From positions 310,001 to 374,000 of the forward strand of contig JAQGEQ010000339.1 of the NCBI GenBank assembly GCA_034620365.1: DNA of 64,000 nt, in the 5' to 3' direction. Shown here piece by piece: positions 27,879-38,300 of this stretch. The stretch is from Pegea sp. RAD2-039 (lineage: Eukaryota > Chordata > Thaliacea > Salpida > Salpidae). The translations under genes were made by a program, and so were the position numbers. The notes under the pieces are model-generated. The model searched no databases and was not told where the DNA came from. It saw nothing but the letters and a program-made list of their open reading frames with translations. The stretch's first letter is position 1. Each line of letters begins with the position of its first letter.

Positions 27879-28321
27879 ATGGATTCTGAAACTCAAGAAA
27901 AACAAAAAAAGCATGCAACTGAAAGTGCAGCAGACTTGGAAAAGGTTACAGGTCAGAATTTATACCTTTTATTTGATATAATTTATCTATTTCTGATAAA
28001 TAAAATCTGCTTTCTGTTTTTATTAGAATTAAATTTTGATTTAAATTTTCTATATAATTTATGAATGAATTTTTTTTAGATTATGCTGAAGAAAAAGAAA
28101 TAGATATGGCCAATCTTGGTAACATCTTGGCTGACTTAAAACAGTCTAGCTCTGCTGCTTCAATTGAAAAGGAAAAACATCTTGCTTCAATAAAGATTTC
28201 AAAAGAAGATGTGGAACTTATTATTAATGAGATGGAAATAACTAAACAGAAAGCGGAAAGAACTCTGCGTGAACATGATGGAAATATTGTAGCAGCTTTA
28301 GCTCATTTAGTTGCTAGCTAA
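27879..28321 (+). CDS. HYPK: Huntingtin-interacting protein K (HYPK), 2 exons
   Basis: Exons 27879-27951 and 28080-28321, joined in phase 1; 104 aa. Signature blocks: AADLEKVTDYAEEKEI (the intron splits the Asp codon), KISKEDVELIINEMEI, then TLREHDGNIVAALAHLV, which is the C-terminal UBA-like domain (~residues 60-104). HYPK binds the NatA N-terminal acetyltransferase (NAA10/NAA15) at the ribosome, tunes its activity, and acts as a small chaperone-like protein. The N-terminal region is short and charged. AATAAA at about 28414 is a candidate polyadenylation signal. GPAA1 follows within 500 bp on the same strand. Confidence 0.96.
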
Positions 28322-28805
28322 ATTTGATGGAAGAGTTGACTGAATGTTGTTTGATCCTGTTTATGCAACTGGCTTATTTAGGAATTGTCAGATTGCTTAT
28401 GCTTGAGTAATAGTTAATAAATTGTTTTACAAAAAAACTGTTTTTTTTCTATTTTAAGAAGTTGAGATTTAGTAAAGAAGATATAAAAAGTTTTTCAGCA
28501 ATACTCTAGTTGCAGCTCGGATTTGTCAATCGTTCAGAAAATTGACAATTGATTCATTTAAACTTAGATATTTAGAACTCGATATTTTTAAAGATAATTA
28601 AAAAGTTATTTTCTAAATGGAAAGTTGATACAAAAAAAATATAGTTACTACTTGTAACTCTCATAGTTATACTACTTCTAGTTTAGTTAAAATTCTTTTT
28701 AAGAATGAAACAAATTTTCAGTTTTATAACAAAAGTTTTTACTCTAAATTGTTGATTGAAAGAAATTATTTCAAACAACTTTTCTCACCTGGTCTTTAAT
28801 TGCAG
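28322..28805. other. HYPK-GPAA1 interval, should hold the missing first GPAA1 exon
   Basis: GPAA1 has no in-frame ATG before its first recognisable exon, so its start must lie here or further left. One weak candidate is the ATG at 28344, whose frame opens MLFDPVYATGLFRN and loosely resembles the human start MGLLSDPVRRRALARLVLR. Its splice phase does not fit without a one-base change in the T6 run at 28806-28811. Confidence 0.3.
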
Positions 28806-31800
28806 TTTTTTATTGTATCTGGTTGGAGTAAGTTGGTTTGCACTACTCAGCGATCCGGACTTTAATGGAAGTTGCTACTTCTCTGAAAATGCTTTGCTTC
28901 CTGGTCTAACTGAGCCAACTTTTTATGTGTCCAGTGACGTCATCAACAATTACAATAAACTGATTTATTCTAAAAATGGGTCAGTTTAATTTCAGTCATT
29001 TTAAAATATTTATCTTCAATTTATATTTATAAACTTATTGATTTATCTCCAAATTATTTGCTTATTAAATATTATTTTCCAAAAATTATATCTTATAGAT
29101 GTATTTTAAGTATAAAGTATTGAAATGTATAAACTGTTTATAAAGAATATTTTGTAATTCAAACTTGATTCAAACCTCTTTTTAGAGAATCGAAGCAAAA
29201 AAAGATTCTTGATGTATTTGAAGAAATAGGATTGGAATCTTATGAACAGAAGTTTAGCTTTCAAGAAAATCCTTTTAGCAAAAATATTCAGGTTTCTGTT
29301 AAATAATCAAATCAATATTTAGTTTGGAAATGATTTTTTTATTTTTAGTATAAAAATGGTACAAATGTTTATGGGTTTGTTAGAGGTCGAAGAACTTCCA
29401 GGGCTGAATCAATTGTTGTAAATATTCCTTTGCCTAATAATGATCTAAAGAATTATGCAGCTGGTCAAGTCCTTGCTCTTGCTAGTCTGATGCACAGTAA
29501 GGATTAATCTGCTGAAAATCTTTCATAAAATTATTTTATAAACATTTCAATAATTTTTAATGTTTCAATTTTACACTAGAAATTATATTTGAAAGACAAG
29601 CTATTTACATGATTTCAGAACAAGTATATTGGGCAAAAGATATTATAATTTTGTTTACTGAGCATGGAATAATTGGAGCAAATGCTTGGATGTCTAGCTA
29701 CAACGGACAGTTTAGGAGTAACTCTCATTTAAATGAACCTTTGATTACTAGAGCAGGATCTATACAAGCTGCAATTGTTTTAGAGTTTAAGGTACTAATT
29801 TTCTATTTTTATTTTAAGCGTAAAAATTCAAATCTTTTTCTTAATTTCTAAGAATTTTTTTATTCATTTTTTAGAACTTGACTTCAAGTTACATTAATCT
29901 CATGATTGAAGGATTTAATGGACAGCTCCCTAATCTTGATCTTTTCAATCTTGTTGTTCATCTTTCGAAACGAAATGAAATACCCGTTTCTTTCAATCAC
30001 ATGGTTTGTTAAATAGATGAAATATTTTTCAACATTTTTCTAACAAACTCATTAAAATATACTTTTATTTTCTTATAATTTCTTAAATTATATTTTCTAG
30101 TTAAACCAATAATCACTTTTATTTTAGAATAATTATTTACATTTAAAAATTGAATTAATTCTAAGGTCGCATCTGAAGTGAATTGATTAAACATTTTTAT
30201 TTAGTTTCAACCATATTCAAGAGATCGAATAAATAATTGGAAGAACTATTTGACTTCAACTCTAACAATGGTACAGAACCAAGCATCCGGAAGATCAAAT
30301 GGAAATCACGGAGTTTTTCTGAGAAATAAAATTGAAGCGCTAACCATTCAAGGCATCCGAATACCGAACTCTAAGAAGTTTAACTTACTACGTCTTGGAA
30401 GGTGAGAATTTGGAGAAGAAATCAGATGACTAACACAATAAGTTAACAGATTGGTTGAAGGAGTTTGTAGAAGTGTTAATAATCTACTTGAACGGTTTCA
30501 TCAATCCTTCTTCTTCTATCTTCTTCCATCTACAGATCGTTATATTTCGATCGGAGTCTATATGCCTCCTCTAGGGATTATAATTGTTGCTTCTTTGCTT
30601 CAAATATCCTTTCTATATTTTCTAATTAGAGTTCACTGCACAAAATCGCGCGACTCCTCAGCACCTTCCACCACCCCAGTTTCTGTAAGATATTTTTTGG
30701 TGGTCTTGGTTTGCTCGAACGAGGAGTTTTTACAAGTTAAGGTGCTGAGGCTCTTATTTTTTGCACTGACTTCCAGCTGCATAGTTAGTTTGTGTACTCA
30801 AAGGTCATCTGGTTATTTTTCTTAACTTTTATTACGTCATCTGCTTGCATTTCTCTTATCTGGCGAAATCTTATGCAAGGACAGCTGATAAAGCAACTAA
30901 ACAACCAATAAGTGGACCAGATGAACCATCAGATGAACCAGATGAACCAGCAGGTGAACTAGATGAACCAGCAAATAAATCAGATGAACCAGCAGGTGAA
31001 CCAGATGAACCAGCAAGTACTGGTGATGGTGATCTGTTGAATAATAAAGAAGCAAGCGTCGAAAAGGTTTTTTTTTCTAATTTTTTGGTTATTTTATGGA
31101 ACCTGTTTGTTTCTATCTTCAATTTTTTACCAACTTTAATATTTTTTAGCAATTTGTGGGACTGCAGAAATTTGATGTCGATGAATTTGTTTCAACTTGG
31201 TCACACGTAGCCTACCAAGTGTCCATTTCATTTGTATTTGGCGGTCTTTTGTACTATTCACCTCACATAATCGAACAAATAAGTCGTTATTTGGATGTGA
31301 CATTCAATTCGAAGAAAGGATTCCACTATTTATTCATTTTAATTCAATTTATTGCTTTGTTGGTTGCTTCTTTTCAAAAGTAAGTTTTTTTCAAATGATA
31401 GATCTTCAAATTATTTTAATTTTATCATTCAAGATCAAAAACTGATCTATCCAAGACACATGATCACGAATGTGCAGTGATTCTCTTCTCTATCTCTCTT
31501 GGAGTCGTCTCAATTGTCAACTTCTCACTTGGAATCCTTCTTAGCGTCACAGTGGTTCCACTTATCTTACTAATTGGAAGTCTTCGTCACTGCAACAAAA
31601 CGTGAGTCCCCAAATTGCTCCCAGCATCCTTTCAATCCATTCTTTTCAGGATCAAGCAATTCGTTGCTGGGATCTTTATTTTGATCTCTCCATCTGCAGT
31701 GATGGGATTTATTTCGTCTTCCACCAATCAAGGTTTTGATGGAGCTGGAGAGATACTAACAGAGGTTTACTTACAAGATCGATTTCAAAGTGTTTGGTTG

Positions 31801-31881
31801 TATCGATTCATCACTTTGATCTACTTCCCGTTGTGGTATCAGTTGTATTCGGTTGCTATTAGTAACGCGAACAGTAGATAA
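28806..31881 (+). CDS. GPAA1: GPI transamidase subunit GAA1 (GPAA1), 5' end unresolved
   Basis: GPAA1 is the ER-membrane subunit of the complex that attaches GPI anchors to proteins. Exons found: 28806-28979, 29186-29291, 29349-29496, 29580-29791, 29875-30003, 30205-30401, 30450-30684, about 30880-31069, 31150-31379, 31434-31601, 31650-31881. Family blocks: FLLYLVGVSWF (first membrane segment), SENALLPG, NVYGFVRG, EQVYWAKDIIILFTEHG, AGSIQAAIVLEF, VEG-like MIEGFNGQLPNLDLFNL, RNKIEALTIQGI, NLLERFHQSFFFYLLP, YISIGVYMPPLGI, and SIVNFSLGILLSVTVVPLI. The C-terminal half is multi-spanning. A low-complexity acidic linker of DEPA/GEP repeats (31 codons around 30915-31015) sits between membrane segments. 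The exon 7-8 join in this list (30684 to ~30880) is out of phase and remains uncertain; the first exon was not found. Confidence 0.93.
30631..30770. repeat. Imperfect inverted repeat flanking a GPAA1 splice donor
   Basis: The left arm 30631-30667 and right arm 30739-30770 are reverse complements over about 32 nt with small gaps, including a perfect 12-bp core CCTCAGCACCTT/AAGGTGCTGAGG. The ~71-nt loop contains the GTAAGA donor at 30685. In the transcript this would form a hairpin over the splice site. Confidence 0.7.
30915..31020 (+). repeat. Coding repeat encoding an Asp-Glu-Pro linker in GPAA1
   Basis: Degenerate tandem units of GATGAACCAGCAGGTGAACC type encode repeated DEPA, DEPS and GEPDEP. 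They add an acidic, proline-rich spacer not present in human GPAA1, in the variable loop between membrane segments. The opposite strand is also open here only because of the repeat. Confidence 0.8.
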
Positions 31882-32037
31882 AATATTTCATTTTTTATCA
31901 ACTCTTTTTTCTCTGATTTATTTGAATTTAAGATTAAATTTGAAGTTTAAACTTTTAAACTTGATGAAATGGTTTCTTTCAAATATTTGCAAACTTCATC
32001 AAAAATCTTATTAAATGGAAAATGTTATTCTAAAATT

Positions 32038-32310
32038 TTATAATAATAATAAGTCCTGCTTCGGATGAGAAGTGTTTAAACACAGTTGAGATGCAAACGA
32101 AACTAACAAAGCAAGAATTAGTTAGATGCAAAGAAGCTAAAAGTTTTTTAGGATTTTTTCCTTTTTAGGTTTTTCTTCTACCTCTTTCTGTTTATTGCCG
32201 AGTAGAGAGCGTCATTATGAGCGATCCGCAGCGATATCCTCCCAATTGCTGGTCTTGATGTTGATCGACTTCATATCGCGCTTACATCTCTCCTTGAAGT
32301 GGAGATGTTA
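32038..32310 (-). mobile_element. LINE ORF2 C-terminal fragment (same family as 14205-14695), inverted
   Basis: The minus strand encodes KRDMKSINIKTSNWEDIAADRS, then a stop in place of the usual Tyr/Trp codon, then RSLL-like sequence. It ends with a TTATTATTAT tail at about 32038. The AATTGGGAGGATATC block (15 nt) is identical to the plus-strand copy near 14440. It is 5'-truncated and inactive. Confidence 0.72.
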
Positions 32311-33527
32311 TCGAAAGATTTTATAACTTGTTGAAATTTGAAGATAAAATAAGATAATTACAATTATACTTCAGTTATTAAATAAATGTTTTAAAAATAG
32401 AGATATTAAAATACCTAATACAACTAATCAAGTTGTTCAGATATTGAAAACATCAATAAATAAGATTAAAATGTCATCTTTGGATATTTAGTGACAAAAT
32501 ATCTTCCAATAACATTTAATGAACTAGTAGCAGTCGTTTTTAGTTTATTAACTTTAACAAATATTAGATAAAAATGATGTAAGCAATTACTGAACTTTAA
32601 AATAAGTTTATAAGAATGAAGATAGATAAACCTAAAAAAAAACGTAAAAAATGAAATTTTTTTAAAAATTAGATCTAAGATGCGATTTAAGATTTGCTGA
32701 ACACTTTTGGAAGTAACTGGCTAATAATTAAAGAACTTATTTGAAATAATTGCTACTTTGCAGTTATCTGATAGTATTATACTTTACGTAATCTTAAGAC
32801 ATACAGTTAAACTTATCTACTTTAATTATCACATGACACGTCTTAAAAAACCGATTTGAAACAATTTTTAATTTACATTAGAGAATAAATGAAATATTAT
32901 TTTGAAAATTGTGTTTTTATTTAAGCAAGTTTTAAGCAAACTTAAGTTTTGAGCAACTTCAAGAGAAAACATATAAAACAATTGTGAATTCATAATAAAC
33001 ATATAACTTATGTCAAGTTAAGAAAATTCATTTTGTAAAGCATATGTGTTATACTACTCACCATGTGTTATCATAAAATTTTATGACAAGCTGTTTTAAT
33101 TATCTTTATCGATCTATCGGTTCAAGTTATGCGAAATTAGAAACCTTAAAAGTTAATTTCAAGAGATCAAACAACTGGAAGTTGTGAGCGACGTAATATC
33201 GTTTGTACATCTGTTACTTAATTTTCTTAATAATATTTTATTTTACATTGTTAATAACCCTATAGAGATAGTGTGTAACCTGCAATTAACTTTGATGGTT
33301 TAGCTTTTACTAAACAGCTTAATGTTCAATTAAAAAATCCTTCTTTTACAAGACGGACTGTATAAAAAAATTATACTTTTTTAGAGCTCTTCAGTATACA
33401 TAAGATAACTTGAACCAAAGTTTTTCGATACTTTTCAAATAATTTTTTAGGTAACCAACTTATAATTTAGGAATAAGTTTTAAAAATCTTTTTTTATTCT
33501 TTAGAACGAGTTTTTATTAAACTTCTA
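32311..33527. other. Spacer upstream of cathepsin L
   Basis: A+T-rich with no exon recognised. The last 150 bp are pyrimidine-rich; the cathepsin ATG sits just downstream of a TTTAG at about 33504, which could be a 5' UTR splice acceptor. Confidence 0.4.
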
Positions 33528-35398
33528 ATGAGGGTTACTTTGCTTCTTATCTGTGTCATAATCTTGAACACAGTTTCAGGACATCCAAATAGTTTCGTTG
33601 GACTAATAGATAAGTTTAATAAGTGGAAAGAAATTTTCAACAAAAGTTATCATTCATTAGTGTGTATAAGCAACTTTTAAAATTAATTGATATTTATTAG
33701 TTTAGAAATGCAGATATTATTAGACAACCATCAAAATAAGTTTACGATTAGGTTAAAAAAAACTATTTACAAATTTAAGACAAAAGTAATATTGTTACTT
33801 GATTATTCTGTAGTAAGTAGATATTTAAAAGCTAAACTCTGAATTATTTTGAAGGAACATCACCAAAGACATTTTAACAACTGGAAGAGGAATACTTGGT
33901 CGATCTTAAAACATAATTACCAATATGATTTAGGATTAAAAAGTTATCGCCTGGCTATCAATAAATACGCAGATTTGGTTTGTTAAGCTCTCTAATGATG
34001 TATAAAGTTTTTCAGAGGCCAAAATGAAATTTTAAAATCAAAATATTTCTAGAAACTTTTATTAATTCGTGTTTAAATGATTCCTAATTTAAATAAAAAA
34101 AACTTTTCAAATAATTCTTCAATAATAAATATAATATTTTTTTAGGATTTCGAATCTTTTAGTAAATCGAAAAATGGATTAAATTATCAAAAAGAAGATT
34201 TTTCTGAAGCTTCTACAAGTTATTATTTTTACAAAAAAGATTCATTTGAAAGTCTTCCTGATCGGATTGACTGGAGAGAACATGGATTAGTTACAGGAGT
34301 CAAAAATCAGGTTTTTATTTCAAGCTTCATGATTCGAAGATTTTCTAGAAATATATTTATGAAAAATTAATTAATTTTTATCACTAATAAATCAGTGTTT
34401 GAAAATTGATTTTCTCTCATTTTAAGTGAATTAAATGATTTTAGGGTGACTGTGGTGCTTGTTGGGCATTTAGTGCCACTGGTTCTATAGAAGGGCAGAT
34501 GAAGAAGTGGACTGGTAAGTAAGATTGATGAAGACTCGACGTAAAAGTCGTTAGACTTTTATAAGAACAGAAATTATGCTGATTTTAAAACTATGAAATT
34601 AATTCAGGAAAACTTATTAGTTTGAGTGAACAGGATTTAATTGACTGTAGTAAGCCTGAAGGACTTGGGTGTGAAGGAGGACTTATGAAAGATGCTTATC
34701 TGTATGTTGAAAGAAAAGGGATTTTAGCTACAGAGCAATCTTATCCGTATGAAAAACATGTAAGAATTAAAAATTGCCAAAAATTTCAAACAAGACGTCC
34801 AACTGATTTCAAAACTAATAAATTTCCAAGTTGCTTTTAAAACTTTACTTTATTCAATTCAGCAAGGGAAATGTAGATCTAACTTTACTATTGGATTTGG
34901 AAAAGTGAAAACATTTGTGAAACTCCCACCTAATGATGAGGATGCTTTATTACATGCAGTTGCAAATGTTGGTCCAATTTCAGCAGCTCTTGATGTGCAC
35001 CACCACTCTTTTCAATTCTACAATTATGGTAAACATCTGAACTCAATCATTTCTTTATAGCTCATAAAGTTCGTTTTTGTCTAAATACGAACCTTAAATT
35101 TTATTATTTTTATTTTTTAGGAGTATACTCTGGAAATGATTGTAGTAGCGACACTTTAAACCATGCTGTCTTAGTAGTTGGTTACGACAGCGATCCTGTT
35201 AGTGGTCTTCCATATTGGATTGTGAAAAATAGGTGAACATGAAACTCAAATGTTTTAATTTTCACAAACCTTTATGGCATACAAATTACTTTTTACAGCT
35301 GGGGTGAACATTGGGGTGACAAAGGCTACATTAAAATAGCTCGTAATCAAAGTAATATGTGTGGAATCGCTACTCAACCAAGCTACCCTGTTGTATAA
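33528..35398 (+). CDS. CTSL: Cathepsin L-like cysteine protease (papain family C1), 8 exons
   Basis: Exons 33528-33659, 33855-33977, 34146-34310, 34445-34514, 34608-34759, 34863-35028, 35121-35232, 35299-35398; phases agree; 339 aa preproenzyme. [18 protein letters not shown] is a signal peptide. The propeptide carries an ERFNIN-like helix ([20 protein letters not shown], ~45-64) and NKYADL. The mature enzyme starts near residue 123 ([11 protein letters not shown]). Gln of [12 protein letters not shown] forms the oxyanion hole, with Cys146, His284 ([10 protein letters not shown]) and Asn306 (KNSWGEHWG) as the catalytic set. Subsite signature [11 protein letters not shown] is of cathepsin L type. 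The usual QCGSCW is DCGACW here, a mild change that leaves the catalytic residues intact. The product is a lysosomal or secreted endopeptidase and should be active. The gene stands alone between two long spacers. Confidence 0.96.
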
Positions 35399-38300
35399 GA
35401 TTTTAATTTTTATGTAGATTACTTTCATGTTATGTAAATCAGTTTAAATTAATTAAATCAAAACAAATATTTATTGATTTATTATTAAACACTTTGAGTT
35501 AATGTTTTGACGATTTTATTACTGTTTTAAATATTTTTTGTTTAAAAAAACTAATCGAGATAGCATTGAGTATATTGTTGTGTAAATAACTTGTATAAAT
35601 TGTAAAACTCATTGTAAACATTTTTAGCTATTCACATATTTACAGCTGCCAGTTTAGCAAGAAAAACCATGTTTTCATAAAATAGAATTCTTCTTAATTA
35701 CACTACAAACGTTTTTTGTTCTGAATTTTAAATCATTTTTTTCTAAATCTTATAATTGTAGATAATCAAACCAGTTTTGATCATTTAGTTTTTATGCCGA
35801 TAAATGCGATTAAAAAGTAAAGCTATTCTATACGATATAATTAAATGAAACTTCTTTCGTTGCTTGCTTAAAAATATTTCAGTTTCTTTATTTGTCAGCC
35901 AGTTTGTACTTTCTCTATTTTGTACATCAATACCTTACATAAGTAATACCAATACTTTTGTCTTATTGAGTTAGTAATCTTTAAATAACTTTAATCAAAA
36001 TAACCTTTCTAGTACATAACCCTTTATCATTACCTTTGAAAATGTTTTCCAAAAAACATCACTTAAAAAACAACAATACGTTTTGTTCAGTAGCCCAGAT
36101 CAAGCATTCAATTGTAAATAACAAATTTGTAAGACATCGACAAACGTTCAGACAAAGAATTTGAGAGAAGAAAATAAATATTTTACAGATTACATATAAT
36201 GTAAGGAAACCAAATGTAAATTAGATAAATTAGTAAGATCAGTATTTTGATGTTCTAGTTTGTGACGTTTGAATCATATTCAAGAAAGATTTAAAGTCTT
36301 GATGGCTCTATCTATCTTTTAGGTTTTATTAAAATTATATTCTTAATAATTAGCAGTATTACTTCTTTTATAATGCTGAAATTATATCTGATAAAACATT
36401 AACTTATTTATTAGTTTACTAAAAAGTAAATTAAACAACTTTATTAGTTTCTTATCGAAAAATATCTTAGACTTTTTAATTTTTTTTAAAGACTAGAAAG
36501 AGATTTTTGAGAAATAACAGATCTTTTTATATTCTATTTATACTGATAAGTAATAAACAGTTGAATTGTTATTCAATCTTTTTGTTGTCATTCAATTGCA
36601 ACTTATTACCGCTTGGTGGAGCTATACTCTATTTAAATAAAAGCAGATGATTAACTTGAAGTTCAACTGAATAAATAGAAATGCTAATTTTTGCAACGAC
36701 TGAAATTTGCAAAAGACTTTATTTCAAATTTATTAAGCTACTGTGAATAAATACATGGCAATTTATAAGATTAATCTTAGTGCAAAAGGTATTTGCTGAT
36801 GTTAATGAGCCAATAATGTCTGTGAAATCATATGATTTTTAAATTTTGATAATTTCATAAGTTTTAAATTTTTTTTGAAATTTATTCTAAATGTTATGCT
36901 TGATTGATTTCTTAAAAAAGTTTACAAGTTTATTAAAATAACAAATTTTTCAACAATCAAGTCACACAAAGTCCTGTTCGTGAATGACATTCGTTCAAGA
37001 AACTTTAAAGATGATTATAAATTCGATTTGATTTAAATAAATTATAAAAACTCAGTAGAAAAAAAACTTGAAAGAAGTTGTAATTTTGGGAAAAGTTTAT
37101 TTTTTTGTTTTTCATTTTCAAAATAACAAAATCTCCTCCTAGCTCAGACTGAAGTCTTGAACATGATTGTAAAGAACCCTTGACTAGCTCTTCAAGTATT
37201 ATCCTCAGCACTATGAACTCTTGTATGGGAACCAGCTGAAAAAGGTAGTTGAAAGAACCAGTTAGATGAAACTTCTTTTTAGCAAGTGTACTACTTCAGA
37301 AAATTTACAAAAAGAGGTTCTTTTTGGTGATATTTGTTTAATTAAAAACTTTCAAATGTTGTAAAAGTGATTTAGAAAAAAAAACCTTTGAGCTAACTGA
37401 TAATAAAAGATTTTTTAATTCAGTTTTATAAAACTAAGCTAGTTTTTAGATGCTGTAAATACTAACAAATCTAACTTCACGTCATTTAAGTAGTGTTGAT
37501 TTAAAATTTTGTGGTTTTTATTACATTCAAAATTTCTTTTACATTCCATATAACGTTTTACCACTAAACAAGCTTTTAATCATTTTACCACTTTTAAAAC
37601 TTGATATTTTCATATATATGACTCACTTTTGCATTGTTCATATCAAGTGTAAGAGGTTTTTAAATTTATTTTTACTCAATTTTTAGCTTTTTTTGCCCGT
37701 GGTCTGACGTAATAACAATCTAGTGGTGAACAGTTTCAAATATTTTTAGTAGTAAATGATATTATACTTGAGTTCAGTTTTGAATATATTTAATTTCTAT
37801 TCTTTCATTCAAGATTCATGAGCAGGTGATTGAGTTTCAAAATATTAGGTTATTTTATCATCTGCTAATGGTTTGATTTAGGAAAGTTATTAAGTGTTAG
37901 GAGAAATTCTTAGGTCAGTTAAGTTCTCACATTTGTTAAAAGCTTTGTGAAGTACATTTTAATCTATTATGTGCATATATAACAGATAACTCTATTTACA
38001 TCTGTACTTATAATATATAAGTTTATGTATAATCTAAACGTTTTTAGAGATTTAACTAAAATAATAGTAATTATTTTCAATAAATCAAAACAAAAATATT
38101 AAATTAGTATTTGCTAAACTGCAGTAACATCATTTATAACCAAGAAATTTCATTAAACAGTTTTCAGTTAAAGCTTTTTCATTGTTGAATCAACTTTTGT
38201 TGGAACTGTTAATTAAGAAGTAATGAAAAAGTAAAGGATTTTATTTTTAGATTGACATATAAGATAATTGTGTAATGTTATTTACAATTCTCAAAAATAA

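Noticed and set aside
30871-31152. Minus-strand 93-codon open frame (GSSGSPAGSS repeats)
   Set aside because: It is the antisense of the coding DEP repeat of GPAA1.
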